From Acidimicrobiales bacterium mtb01 (GTDB lineage Bacteria > Actinomycetota > Acidimicrobiia > Acidimicrobiales > Ilumatobacteraceae): a stretch of 64,000 nt of DNA. Each line of letters starts with the position of its first letter. Position 1 is the first letter of the stretch. A program made the translations under genes and the position numbers. Where the stretch lies: the NCBI GenBank assembly GCA_004379135.1, contig NBNI01000006.1, positions 62,001 through 126,000 on the forward strand, given 5' to 3'. Below, piece after piece: positions 33,486-42,329 of this stretch. Below the pieces are notes generated by a model. That model had not been told where the DNA came from. It did no database searches and saw only the letters and a list, made by a program, of their open reading frames with translations.

Positions 33486-35726
33486 TCAGAGTTTTTTGAG
33501 GGGGGCCCAGGCGAGGAGGAGGTGCTTCTTGCCCTTCCCGCCGAAGTTCACCACGGCCTCGGTCTTGTCGCCCGACCCGGTGATGTCGATGATGATCCCC
33601 TCGCCGAACGCCGAATGCTCGACGCGATCGCCGATCCGCAAACCGAGCGTGTGCGAGTTGGTGGCCGGAATCGGCGCCGAATCGCGCCCGGCAGCCAGCG
33701 CCTGATCGACCATGCGCTCGCGCTTGGCCCACTTCGCCTCACGATCGTCGTCGTCGATGTCGAACGAGCTGACGGCCCGTCGCGAACCGCCAAATGCATC
33801 GCGCGACGAGCGGTGAGTGGGCACGTTGCCCTCATTCTCCACGAGTTCGGCCGGGATCTCCTCGAGGAAGCGTGACGGCGGGTTGTACTGCGTGGTTCCG
33901 AACTGCTGACGCGACCAGGCGTGGCACAAGAAGAGCTTTTCCTGCGCGCGCGTGATGCCCACGTACGCCAACCGCCGTTCCTCCTCGAGCTCGTCGGGGT
34001 CGGTGAGCGCGCGCACATGCGGGAACAGCCCCTCCTCCACCCCGACGATGAACACCACCGGGAACTCGAGGCCCTTGGCCGAGTGGATGGTCATCAACAC
34101 GACTTTGTCGTCGTCGTTGAGTTGATCGGTGTCGGCCACGAGTGCGACCTGTTCGAGGAACTCGTCGACGCGTGCGAACTCGCGAGCCGAGCCAACCAAT
34201 TCGGCCAGGTTGTCGAGACGCCCGTCGGATTCGACCGACGACTCGGCTTCGAGTTCGGCGAGATAGCCCGACTTGTCGACGAGGAACTGCAGCAGATCGC
34301 CCGGGCCGCTCTCGTAGTGGCCGCTCGCTTCGTCGATGACCGCGAGGAACTCGGCGATTCCCTTGCGAGCGGCCCCGGTGACACCGGCCTCGACCGACTG
34401 CCGCAACGCATCGATGAACGGCACGCCGAGTTCGGCCGCCAGCGCATCGATCCGAGCCACCGAGGTGTCGCCGATACCGCGCTTGGGAACGTTGAGCACC
34501 CGCTTCACGTTCACTTCGTCGAGAGGATTGTGCACGACGCGCAGATACGCAATCGCGTCCTTCACCTCGCGGCGATCGTAGAAGCGCGTGCCGCCGAGCA
34601 CCTTGTACGGAACGCCGAAACGCATGAGCGCCTCTTCCACCGCGCGGCTCTGCGGATTGGTGCGGTAGAACACCGCCATCGATCGCCACGACCGCCCGTT
34701 GTTGTGCAGACGTTCGATGGAGCGAGCGACGTAGTTGGCTTCGTCGCCCTCGTCGTCAGCGTGGAAGCGGACGATCTTGTCGCCCGCTCCGGCGTCGGTC
34801 CAGAGATCCTTCGGCTTGCGCGCCACGTTCTGCGCGATCACGGCGTTGGCCGCGTCGAGGATGTTCTGAGTGCTCCGGTAGTTCTGATTGAGGACGACCA
34901 CCGCGACGTCGGGGAACGCGTCCTGGAACTGGAGGATGTTGCGGTAGTCGGCACCGCGGAACTTGTAGATCGACTGATCGGTGTCGCCCACCACGCACAC
35001 GTTGTGGTGCTGGGCGCCGAGCATGAGCACCATCTCGTTCTGGGCCACGTTCGTGTCCTGGAACTCGTCGACGAGGATGTACTTGAACTTGCGTTGGTAC
35101 TCGGCCAGCACGTCGGGGTGGTTGCGCAACAGATGGACGGTGTTCACGAGCAAGTCGTCGAAGTCCATCGCCCCGGCCTTGAGCAGGCGGTTCTGGTACT
35201 CGGCGTAGATGTCGGCGTGCTTGCGGTCGATCATGCTCCCGGAGCGTTCGGCCGCTTGCGCGGGCGAGAGCAATTCGTTCTTCCAGTTTGAGATGGCGGC
35301 GTGGACTCCGCGTGGCGTGAAACGCTTCTGGTCGAATCCCATGTCGCGGATCACATAGCCGGTGAGACGCTGGGCGTCGGCCTGGTCGTAGATGCTGAAG
35401 TTCTTCGGGTACCCGATGCGTTCGGCGTGGACACGCAACATGCGCACGCACGCCGAGTGGAAAGTGGAAATCCACATCGAGTTGGCCACCGGACCGACGA
35501 GCGCCTCGATGCGATGCTTCATCTCGCCGGCGGCCTTGTTGGTGAAGGTGATGGCGAGGATGGCCGAGGGGTGAACGCCGTGGTGCTCGATCAGGTGGGC
35601 GATGCGATTGGTGAGCACACGCGTCTTGCCCGAACCCGCACCGGCGACCACCAGCAGCGGGCCGTCGACGTGCTCGACGGCGTCGCGTTGCATGGGATTG
35701 AGACCGGTGGACTCGAGCGACGACAT
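33486..35726 (-). CDS. pcrA: ATP-dependent DNA helicase PcrA/UvrD
   Basis: A 746-residue SF1A helicase of usual actinobacterial length. Walker A is GAGSGKT at 29-35. DEFQDTN, GDTDQSIYKFRGA, QNYRST, TIHSAKGLEF and VGITRAQEKLF cover the other helicase motifs in order. The C-terminal 60 residues (GLRIGDRVEHSAFGEGII) match the tudor-like PcrA tail that contacts RNA polymerase. It unwinds DNA 3'-5' in excision repair and replication-transcription conflict. It appears monocistronic with a 57-bp repeat after its stop. Confidence 0.95.
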   Translation of the reverse strand: MSSLESTGLNPMQRDAVEHVDGPLLVVAGAGSGKTRVLTNRIAHLIEHHGVHPSAILAITFTNKAAGEMKHRIEALVGPVANSMWISTFHSACVRMLRVHAERIGYPKNFSIYDQADAQRLTGYVIRDMGFDQKRFTPRGVHAAISNWKNELLSPAQAAERSGSMIDRKHADIYAEYQNRLLKAGAMDFDDLLVNTVHLLRNHPDVLAEYQRKFKYILVDEFQDTNVAQNEMVLMLGAQHHNVCVVGDTDQSIYKFRGADYRNILQFQDAFPDVAVVVLNQNYRSTQNILDAANAVIAQNVARKPKDLWTDAGAGDKIVRFHADDEGDEANYVARSIERLHNNGRSWRSMAVFYRTNPQSRAVEEALMRFGVPYKVLGGTRFYDRREVKDAIAYLRVVHNPLDEVNVKRVLNVPKRGIGDTSVARIDALAAELGVPFIDALRQSVEAGVTGAARKGIAEFLAVIDEASGHYESGPGDLLQFLVDKSGYLAELEAESSVESDGRLDNLAELVGSAREFARVDEFLEQVALVADTDQLNDDDKVVLMTIHSAKGLEFPVVFIVGVEEGLFPHVRALTDPDELEEERRLAYVGITRAQEKLFLCHAWSRQQFGTTQYNPPSRFLEEIPAELVENEGNVPTHRSSRDAFGGSRRAVSSFDIDDDDREAKWAKRERMVDQALAAGRDSAPIPATNSHTLGLRIGDRVEHSAFGEGIIIDITGSGDKTEAVVNFGGKGKKHLLLAWAPLKKL

Positions 35727-35827
35727 GAGGACGCCATGTTAGGGACGGGATGCGGCTCGGGCCGGACCACTAGCCTCTCAGCCAATGATCCGGCCCGGCG
35801 GGCGGAAACCGTATGAATGAGGGGGAA

Positions 35828-36556
35828 TCAGTTACCGGTGGGTGCGCTCGGCGCTGTGGGCCGAACGCCGTTCACCAGATCGGTGATGCGCTGACGCAGA
35901 TTCGCCGTCGCATCGGCCACCATGGCGTCGATCACGCTGCTCACCGACACGCCGTTGGCCGTGGCCACCTGAGCGATGGTCTGACCGCTCTGAAGCGCGG
36001 TCTTCAGTTCGTCGACGCTCACACCGATCACCTCGGCGGCCTTGGCGAGGCCCTCGGCTCGCGGTCCGCGCTGATGCGTGGAGCCACTGTGATCGTCGTG
36101 GTCACCGGCACCATCGGCACCCTCAGCCGGACGAGCTGCCTGCAGTGCTGCTGCCACGGCGTCGGCCTTGGCCTGGGTGATGGTTCCGGCGGTCACGAGC
36201 GCCGACAGCTTGGCCTGCGGGCCACGCGGTGCACCTTCCGCAGGACGCGTGGTCGGACGGGTGGTGAGCGCCGTGATGATGGCGGTGCGATCGGCCGCGG
36301 TGATCGTGCCGGCGTCGACGAGAGGCTGGAGCACCTCGTTCAACTTGGCGGTGATCTCGGCCACGTGATCGGCGCGGTTGCCGTGATGCTGCGGTGTGAT
36401 TGTTCCCGAATCGCCACTCGCGTCTTCCGCGGTCACGATCATCGGGCGGCTCGGCGATGCACCGGCGCCACCGGGGATGTTGAGGACGAAACCAGCACCG
36501 GCTCCGGCGAGGAGTCCGGCGGTCACGCCCGCTACTGCCCACTTCTTCTGCTTCAT
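35828..36556 (-). CDS. Secreted Ala-rich protein of unknown function
   Basis: A 242-residue protein with an N-terminal signal or anchor (KKWAVAGVTAGLLAGAGAGF) and two similar helical repeats, each containing VDAGTIT or VTAGTIT followed by charged helices. A third LysM-like or helical segment (GVSVDELKTALQSGQTIAQV) is present. The ATG at 36556 follows AGGAG by 6 bases. No family is named with confidence. It lies just after the two-component genes, and its upstream region carries three phased repeats, so it is probably the target of that system. Confidence 0.78.
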   Translation of the reverse strand: MKQKKWAVAGVTAGLLAGAGAGFVLNIPGGAGASPSRPMIVTAEDASGDSGTITPQHHGNRADHVAEITAKLNEVLQPLVDAGTITAADRTAIITALTTRPTTRPAEGAPRGPQAKLSALVTAGTITQAKADAVAAALQAARPAEGADGAGDHDDHSGSTHQRGPRAEGLAKAAEVIGVSVDELKTALQSGQTIAQVATANGVSVSSVIDAMVADATANLRQRITDLVNGVRPTAPSAPTGN

Positions 36557-36599
36557 GTCATCTCCTGTCGTTCGGGCGTTTGACGCCTCTGGGGTTGTG

Positions 36600-36630
36600 G
36601 TCCCGATCGGCGGGGGGTTCCGATCGGGAC
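36600..36630. promoter_or_regulatory. Inverted repeat ahead of the secreted-protein gene
   Basis: GTCCCGATCGG at 36600-36610 pairs perfectly with CCGATCGGGAC at 36620-36630 around a 9-base loop. It sits 44 bp upstream of the ATG at 36556 and 69 bp after the histidine-kinase stop. It may be an operator, a leader hairpin, or a terminator for the kinase transcript. No T-run follows it. Confidence 0.55.
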
Positions 36631-36651
36631 ACTCTCAGATTGCGCCACCCA

Positions 36652-36693
36652 GGTGAGAGGCCAACCGGGTGGGGGTGAGAACCAGGTGAGAAC
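36652..36693 (-). promoter_or_regulatory. Three helically phased direct repeats, likely response-regulator sites
   Basis: GGTGAGAAC occurs at 36674-36682 and 36685-36693, and GGTGAGAGG at 36652-36660. Start-to-start spacings are 11 and 22 bp, so all face the same side of the helix. OmpR/PhoB-type regulators bind such direct repeats. The site is upstream of the secreted-protein gene and directly after the histidine-kinase gene, supporting control by the neighbouring regulator. Confidence 0.65.
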
Positions 36694-36698
36694 TTTTG

Positions 36699-38021
36699 TC
36701 ATCCGCCGAGCGGCAGCGTGAACCCCACCTCGGCGCCACCGCCCACACGATCGCGCGCGAACGCCTTGCCGCCGTGGGCTTCGGCCACATCGGAGACGAT
36801 CGACAGACCGAGTCCCGAACCCGGAAGTGTGCGGGCGTTGACGGCGCGATGGAACCGTTCGAACACCTTCGATTGTTCGTCGGCGGGAATTCCCGGACCG
36901 CGATCGCTCACGACCACGGTGCCGCGCATGACGTCGACGCCGATCTCGCCGCCGCTCGTGTCGAACTTGAGCGCGTTGTCGATGAGGTTCGACACCGCAC
37001 GCTCGAACATATGGCGGCGCACCACGCAGATCGAGTCGTCGGTCGATAGGGACACCATGCGACCACTCCGACGGCGCGCGCGATCGACGAGCGGTGCGAC
37101 CGAATCGGAGAGACGGACCGGTTCGGGAAGTTCGTCAGCGTGACGATCGGCAGCGAGCGCCACCACTTCTTCGACCAGCGACTCGAGGTCGGACACGTCG
37201 CGGTCGATGTCGGAGAGGATCTGCCGACGAGTCGAGTCGTCGAGATCTCCGTGCTTGCGGATCACATCGAGGTTCGTGCGCAGGCTCGTGAGCGGAGTTC
37301 GCAATTCGTGACCGGCATCCTCCACCAATCGCTGCTGTTGCTCGCGCGATTGCGACAACGCTCCGAGCATGTCGCGGAACGTTCGACCGAGCCGGCCCGC
37401 CTCGTCGCGACCGCTCACGGGGGCCTCCACGTCGAGTCGACCGGTGGTGGCGACGGTTTCGACCGCCTGTGAGAGCCGCCGCAAGCGCGACGTGACACCG
37501 AGCGCGATGAGCCAGCCGATCACGGCGACGATCACCACGATCGAGAGCGTGGTGACGACCAGTCGGCGCCGAAGGTCGGCCAGCACGTTGTTGGTCTCGG
37601 TGAGATCGCGTCCGAACTGCACCACTCCCACCGACACGGCCACGCTGCGAACGCGGTAGTCGACGCCTTCGGCCGTCTCCACCGTGTCGAATCCGGGGAC
37701 GACCTGACCCCGGGAGTCGACGCGCGGCGAGGTGATCGGCAGCGTCACACCATCGGTCGCCGCCAACACGTTGCCCCGCGAATCGAGGACCTGGACCACG
37801 AACAGCTCGACGCCCAACGGCCGCTCGGGGACGTCGATGACGGCTCGGCCCCGACCGATCTCCGGCCGTCGGAGGAATCGCTCGGTGGCGTTGACGAGCG
37901 AGCGATCGACTTCGTCGTTGAGACGCGAATCGGTGGTGCGGTAGGTGAGGATGCTCGATGTTCCGACGCCGAGCGTGACGACGACGGCCAGCAACAGCGC
38001 GATCTTCCAACGCAGGCTCAT
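36699..38021 (-). CDS. MprB-like sensor histidine kinase
   Basis: A 440-residue membrane kinase. Transmembrane helices lie at about 7-27 and 155-178, flanking an extracellular sensor of about 125 residues; a HAMP domain follows. The phosphoacceptor is H238 in DAGHELRTPLTSL, with N, G1 (DRGPGIP) and G2 (GSGLGLSIV) boxes after it. The ATG at 38021 overlaps the regulator stop by one base, so kinase and regulator are co-translated. The layout resembles MprB of mycobacteria, an envelope-stress sensor; the stimulus here is unknown. Confidence 0.92.
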   Translation of the reverse strand: MSLRWKIALLLAVVVTLGVGTSSILTYRTTDSRLNDEVDRSLVNATERFLRRPEIGRGRAVIDVPERPLGVELFVVQVLDSRGNVLAATDGVTLPITSPRVDSRGQVVPGFDTVETAEGVDYRVRSVAVSVGVVQFGRDLTETNNVLADLRRRLVVTTLSIVVIVAVIGWLIALGVTSRLRRLSQAVETVATTGRLDVEAPVSGRDEAGRLGRTFRDMLGALSQSREQQQRLVEDAGHELRTPLTSLRTNLDVIRKHGDLDDSTRRQILSDIDRDVSDLESLVEEVVALAADRHADELPEPVRLSDSVAPLVDRARRRSGRMVSLSTDDSICVVRRHMFERAVSNLIDNALKFDTSGGEIGVDVMRGTVVVSDRGPGIPADEQSKVFERFHRAVNARTLPGSGLGLSIVSDVAEAHGGKAFARDRVGGGAEVGFTLPLGG

Positions 38022-38728
38022 CAGTTGACCCGTGCCGTGTAGCCGATGCCGCGCACCGTGTGAATGAGCGGGGTCTCCCCCGCCGTGTCGATCTTGCGGC
38101 GGATGTACCCGATGTAGACCGCGAGGTTCTTCGAGTCGGGGCCGAAGTCGTAGCCCCAGATCCGGTCGTAGATCGTGGAGTGTTCGAGGACGATGCCCGA
38201 ATTGGTCACGAGCAACTCGAGCAGATCGAACTCGGTCTTCGACATCTCGATCTCGTTGTCGGAGCGCCACACACGACGAGCCGCCGAGTCGATTCGCAGC
38301 GTGTCGAGGTTGAGAGTCGCCGCTGCCCCGTCATCATCGGGAAGGGTGCGCCGCAGCAGCGCACGCAGTCGCGCCAGCAACTCCTCCAGCGCGAATGGCT
38401 TGGGTAGATAATCGTCGGCGCCGGCATCGAGGCCAGCCACCCGGTCGCTTGTCTCGGTGCGCGCCGTGAGCATGAGAATGGGAAGGCGGTTCTTCTCGGC
38501 GCGAAGGACCCGGCACACCGTGAGTCCGTCGATGGCCGGCATCATCACGTCGAGCACCAGAACGTCGGGACGTTCGCTCTTCACGAGGTCGAGCGCCTTG
38601 GCGCCATCGTTGGCCGCCACCACCGTGTATCCCTCGAGCGTGAGGGCGCGCACCAGCGACTCGCGCACCGACTTGTCGTCGTCGGCCACCATGATGCGTG
38701 CGGACGACTCGGCTCGGTTCACGATCAC
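38021..38728 (-). CDS. OmpR/PhoB-family response regulator (MprA-like)
   Basis: A 235-residue regulator with a receiver domain (phosphorylated Asp D60 in VLVLDVMMP; acidic cluster ADDD at 15-18; K near 110 in LPKPF) and a winged-helix DNA-binding domain ending in IHTVRGIGYTARVN. The start is GTG at 38728, with GTG at 38722 as an alternative. It forms an operon with the histidine kinase and probably controls the secreted-protein gene through the phased repeats at 36652-36693. Confidence 0.93.
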   Translation of the reverse strand: MIVNRAESSARIMVADDDKSVRESLVRALTLEGYTVVAANDGAKALDLVKSERPDVLVLDVMMPAIDGLTVCRVLRAEKNRLPILMLTARTETSDRVAGLDAGADDYLPKPFALEELLARLRALLRRTLPDDDGAAATLNLDTLRIDSAARRVWRSDNEIEMSKTEFDLLELLVTNSGIVLEHSTIYDRIWGYDFGPDSKNLAVYIGYIRRKIDTAGETPLIHTVRGIGYTARVN

Positions 38729-38777
38729 AGTCTGCCCCTCGCGGGTAAGAAGTCGTTGAGAATGCCGATTCAGTAGC

Positions 38778-40055
38778 GTGACGCGAATGCCGCCGGCCCT
38801 CCGCGCTTCCCTTCACCTGATCGGCATCACGGCTCTGGCCGTGGTCGTGGGCGCCGTTTCCGGCCTTGGTTCATGGGCGCTCTTCGAGGCGCTCGACTCC
38901 GCCACCACCAGCCGGCTCGATGCCGATTGGCTCGTGTGGCTGCTCCCCGTCGCCGCCTTCGCCCTTGGGGCGGCCTACCACTACTTCGGAGCCGACGCGA
39001 ACAAGGGAACGTCGCTCGTGATCACCGAGTCACTCGCACCAACAGGCGACTCGGACAGCGATTCAATGGAGCGCGCCCCGCATGTTCCGGCTCGCATGGC
39101 ACCGATGATCTTCGGCGCCACGTACATCGCCCAACTCACCGGCGCTTCGGTGGGTCGCGAAGGCGCCGCGCTGCAGATCGCAGGGTCGGCCGTGTCGACC
39201 CTGTTGAAGCCGTTGCGCCTGCCCGCGCACGAACTGCGGCTCATGCTCATCGCCGCCATGGCCGGCGCGTTCGGAGGTGCGTTCGGCGTGCCGGTGGCCG
39301 GGGCGATCTTCGCGCTGGAAGTGCAGCGCACGGGACGCATCCGTTACGAGGCGCTCGCTCCGGCACTGGCCGCTTCGGTGACCGCCGACTACGTGGTGGA
39401 AGGACTCGGTCGATCGACTCCGATGCTCGCACTTCCCGTCGATCTCGACGTGTCGATCGTGCTACGACTCGCACTTGTCGGTGTGGCGGCCGGCCTGGCC
39501 GCTCGCGTGTTCATCGTGTCGCTCCACGCGATGAAGAGCGCGACGCGCAAGCTCATCGCCTGGGCTCCGGCCCGTCCCGTCGTCGGTGCCGTCGCCACGC
39601 TCGCGCTGATGGGCTTGTTCGGTCGCGACTATCTCGGTCTGTCTTTGCCACTGGTGGAGAGTGCGCTCGACGGCATCGCCGCCGATTGGTGGGAGCCATT
39701 GCTCAAGATCGTGTTCACCGTTGTGGCCCTCGGTTCGGGGATTCCCGGCGGCGAGGTCACGCCGCTCTTCGTGGTGGGGGCCACTCTCGGTTCGACGCTG
39801 GCCGAACCGTTGTCGCTCGACCCGCGCTTGGCCGCCGCCGCCGCGCTCGCCGCGGTGTTCGGCGCCGCATCCAACACGCCCATCGCCTGTGCGATCCTCG
39901 CCGTCGAACTCTTCGGCGGCGGACTCGCGGTTCCCGCGGCCGTCGTGTGCATCGTCGCCTACGCGGTCTCGCCCGAACGCGGCATCTACGACGGTCAACG
40001 CGAGGGCGCTACGAAAGACCTCCGGGCCAGCGCACCACGACGACTTCGCTCATGA
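38778..40055 (+). CDS. CLC-family anion channel/antiporter, possibly fluoride type
   Basis: A 425-residue polytopic membrane protein. The GREGA motif at 126-130 holds the gating glutamate E128. The later filter-region motif is GGEVTPLFVVGATLG. The canonical first motif GSGIP-x-x-E near the N terminus is missing; at that place stands KGTSLVITES. Loss of this motif and the GGEVTPL sequence resemble the fluoride-exporting CLC-F branch more than chloride CLCs, as far as I recall those families. No fluoride riboswitch was seen upstream. The tail overlaps the convergent methyltransferase gene by 47 bp. Confidence 0.82.
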   Translation: MTRMPPALRASLHLIGITALAVVVGAVSGLGSWALFEALDSATTSRLDADWLVWLLPVAAFALGAAYHYFGADANKGTSLVITESLAPTGDSDSDSMERAPHVPARMAPMIFGATYIAQLTGASVGREGAALQIAGSAVSTLLKPLRLPAHELRLMLIAAMAGAFGGAFGVPVAGAIFALEVQRTGRIRYEALAPALAASVTADYVVEGLGRSTPMLALPVDLDVSIVLRLALVGVAAGLAARVFIVSLHAMKSATRKLIAWAPARPVVGAVATLALMGLFGRDYLGLSLPLVESALDGIAADWWEPLLKIVFTVVALGSGIPGGEVTPLFVVGATLGSTLAEPLSLDPRLAAAAALAAVFGAASNTPIACAILAVELFGGGLAVPAAVVCIVAYAVSPERGIYDGQREGATKDLRASAPRRLRS

Positions 40056-40869
40056 ACGCGGGCGGATGATCGCGGATCCATTCCTCGATCTCCGGTAAAC
40101 GCGACTCGGGCAGGCACAAACGGCGGCGCGCCGATTGCGCGAGCAGAGCCGGATCGTCGGCGTGCCTGCTCATGGGCGGACGCGGAACCTCCACGACTTC
40201 GGGTTCGATGCCGAGTGCGCGCACCACGGCGACGAATTCGTCGGACGTGGGGCCGTCGGGGCGCTTCAGATCCCAGAACCGGCGCCAACCCTCGTTCCAG
40301 GCCGACTGCGGATGGTGCTTGGGCAGGACCACCACCACTCCGAGCGTGGCCGCCGCGGTGAGTGCCACCACGAACGCTTCGATGTTCTGCACGTTGTACA
40401 CGACGTGATGGCACACCACCACGTCGCGTGCCGCGAGCGGAGAACCGAGTAGTTCGGCTTCGATGGCGGCGTCGGGCCACTTGCCCTGAATTTCACTGTG
40501 CGCGACGCGGATTTCGTCGCAAGCGGCCGCGAACTTGGCCAGCATCGCCGGATTCTCGTCGACACCGGTGATGTGCGTGGCTCGCGGCGCGAGCGGAATC
40601 GAACTGCGTCCGCCGCCGCAGCCGACATCCATCACCGAACCGCCTTCCACCGGCAGCAATTCGCGCGCCATCTCGAAGATGGGGCTGCCCGGGTCGACGG
40701 TGTCGTCCATCGCGAAGGTGGCCGGGTCGTGCGCCCAGGGTGGAACTTCAGCCTGCGCAAGGATGTGCTCGGGAACGGCCCAACCGCGCAGCTGTTCCGC
40801 CCAATGCCGACCGGCCTCGGTGAGGAATCCGTCGTCGGCCGACGGTGTCGCGCCCGAGTCGTGCGTCAT
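40009..40869 (-). CDS. SAM-dependent methyltransferase
   Basis: A 286-residue class I methyltransferase. Motif I is VMDVGCGGGRSS near residue 79, and an acidic residue follows in GVDENPAML. The C-terminal part (PEVVEVPRPP and LCLPESRLPEIEEW) shows no known substrate signature. It starts just 1 bp after the P450 gene ends, so it probably shares a transcript with the P450 and ferredoxin. Substrate unknown. Confidence 0.82.
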   Translation of the reverse strand: MTHDSGATPSADDGFLTEAGRHWAEQLRGWAVPEHILAQAEVPPWAHDPATFAMDDTVDPGSPIFEMARELLPVEGGSVMDVGCGGGRSSIPLAPRATHITGVDENPAMLAKFAAACDEIRVAHSEIQGKWPDAAIEAELLGSPLAARDVVVCHHVVYNVQNIEAFVVALTAAATLGVVVVLPKHHPQSAWNEGWRRFWDLKRPDGPTSDEFVAVVRALGIEPEVVEVPRPPMSRHADDPALLAQSARRRLCLPESRLPEIEEWIRDHPPAFMSEVVVVRWPGGLS

Positions 40870-42102
40870 CTACGCGACGCGGACGGGAAGCTGACGCGGA
40901 CCGCGGATCTGACCCACGCTCCACACGACTCCCTCTTCACCGTGCGCCAACTCGAAGTCGGGGAAGCGCTTGATGAATTCTTCGACCGCCACGCGCAGTT
41001 CGAGACGAGCGAGATTGGAGCCGAGGCAGCGGTGGATGCCGAGGCCGAAAGCGGCGTGGCGATTCTCGGCGCGATCGATGAGCACCTTGTCGGCGTCGGG
41101 GAACTCGGCCGGATCGAGATTGGCGGCCGGGAACGGCAGGAGCACCCACTCGTCCTTCTTCATCGGACAGCCGTGGAAATCGTGGTCCTTGGCGACCAAG
41201 CGGGCCATGGTGACCGGCGCGTAGGCGCGCAGGAATTCTTCGATTGCGGTGTTCATGAGCGATGGGTCGTTCACGAGTCGGCGGCGGTCGTCGGCGTGTG
41301 TGGCGAGGTGCCACAGACTCGACCCGATGGCACTCCACGTGGTGTCGATGCCGGCCACGAGCAGCAGCAGGATGAAACCGCCCACCAATTCGTGCGGAAT
41401 CTTCTCGCCGAACAACTCGACATCGAGAAGGTAACCGGTGAGATCGTCGCGTGGGTTGGCGATGTGATCGTCGATCTGGGCCTTGAGGTAGGCGTCGATG
41501 CGCTCGAATGCGGCTATTCGGTCCTGCGGATCGAGGTTGATGTTCTCGAGGATGTCGTGCACGAACTCGCGGAACAAATCCTGATCCTCGAGCGGGAAGC
41601 CGAGCATGCGGGCGATCACGTTGACCGGGATGTGCTGCGCGTACTGGATGGCCGCGTCGATGGTGAGACCGTTCTTGGCCTCTGCTTCCATCGTGTCGAG
41701 GAGTTCGTTGCACATCCGGCGGATCTCGGGCTCCCATTCGGCGATCTTCTTGGGCGAGAACGGTGGCAGGACGATGCGACGCGCCTCGTGGTGGAACGGC
41801 GGATCGCTCGTGATGGGCGGTGCGCCGCCGATGGGCGCCGGATCGAGCGGAACCTCGGTGCTCACGACGACGGCGCGGCTCGTGAAGTTCTCGGTGTCGT
41901 ACGCGATTTCGCGCACGTGCTCGTGCGTGACGGGCAGCCATGTCCCGCCGTAGCGGTCGGAGTGGGCGACCGGGCACTTGTCGCGCAGTTCGGCCCAGAT
42001 GGCGTGCGCGTGCCGGTTGTACTCGGGGTCGCCGTGATCGAAATCGGTCGTCCAATCGGAGACCGGACCGTAGATCGACTTGGGGGCGTCGTATCCGGTC
42101 AT
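40870..42102 (-). CDS. Cytochrome P450
   Basis: A 410-residue soluble P450. The haem-thiolate Cys is C359 in FGLGIHRCLGSNLAR, the I-helix oxygen-binding motif is AGIDTTWS, and EEFLR (ExxR) is in place. It ends RGPRQLPVRVA, as many actinobacterial P450s do. The upstream 64-residue ferredoxin, 1 bp away, is its likely redox partner; a ferredoxin reductase is not nearby. The ATG at 42102 follows the ferredoxin stop. Related enzymes hydroxylate terpenoid or lipid substrates; the exact substrate is unknown. Confidence 0.93.
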   Translation of the reverse strand: MTGYDAPKSIYGPVSDWTTDFDHGDPEYNRHAHAIWAELRDKCPVAHSDRYGGTWLPVTHEHVREIAYDTENFTSRAVVVSTEVPLDPAPIGGAPPITSDPPFHHEARRIVLPPFSPKKIAEWEPEIRRMCNELLDTMEAEAKNGLTIDAAIQYAQHIPVNVIARMLGFPLEDQDLFREFVHDILENINLDPQDRIAAFERIDAYLKAQIDDHIANPRDDLTGYLLDVELFGEKIPHELVGGFILLLLVAGIDTTWSAIGSSLWHLATHADDRRRLVNDPSLMNTAIEEFLRAYAPVTMARLVAKDHDFHGCPMKKDEWVLLPFPAANLDPAEFPDADKVLIDRAENRHAAFGLGIHRCLGSNLARLELRVAVEEFIKRFPDFELAHGEEGVVWSVGQIRGPRQLPVRVA

Positions 42103-42103
42103 G

Positions 42104-42298
42104 TCAGTCCGACAGGGTGATGGCGAACTCAGGGCAGTTGGCCACGGCGAGTCGGGCGCGCTCGACCAGCTCGGGCGGAACGTTCCCGTCGCCGATGACC
42201 ACGGCCTGGCCGTAATCATCGACATCGAAGAGTTCGGGGGCCAGGGCGTAGCAACGGTTGTGACCCTGGCACTTCTCGGCGTCCACATGAATGCGCAT
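42104..42298 (-). CDS. 3Fe-4S-type ferredoxin for P450
   Basis: A 64-residue ferredoxin. Three cluster cysteines are visible (C10, C16 and C54), with His in the position often held by the fourth ligand (CQGHNRC), typical of P450-linked 3Fe-4S ferredoxins. The ATG at 42298 opens MRIHVDAEKCQGH; longer upstream extensions are not conserved-looking. It is directly upstream of the P450 and would deliver electrons to it. Confidence 0.92.
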   Translation of the reverse strand: MRIHVDAEKCQGHNRCYALAPELFDVDDYGQAVVIGDGNVPPELVERARLAVANCPEFAITLSD

Positions 42299-42329
42299 GA
42301 GATGAGGGTAGTGGGACAAACTCTCGGAC

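Noticed and set aside
38729-38777. Fluoride riboswitch ahead of the CLC gene
   Set aside because: The gap is only 49 bp and no crcB-type motif could be found.
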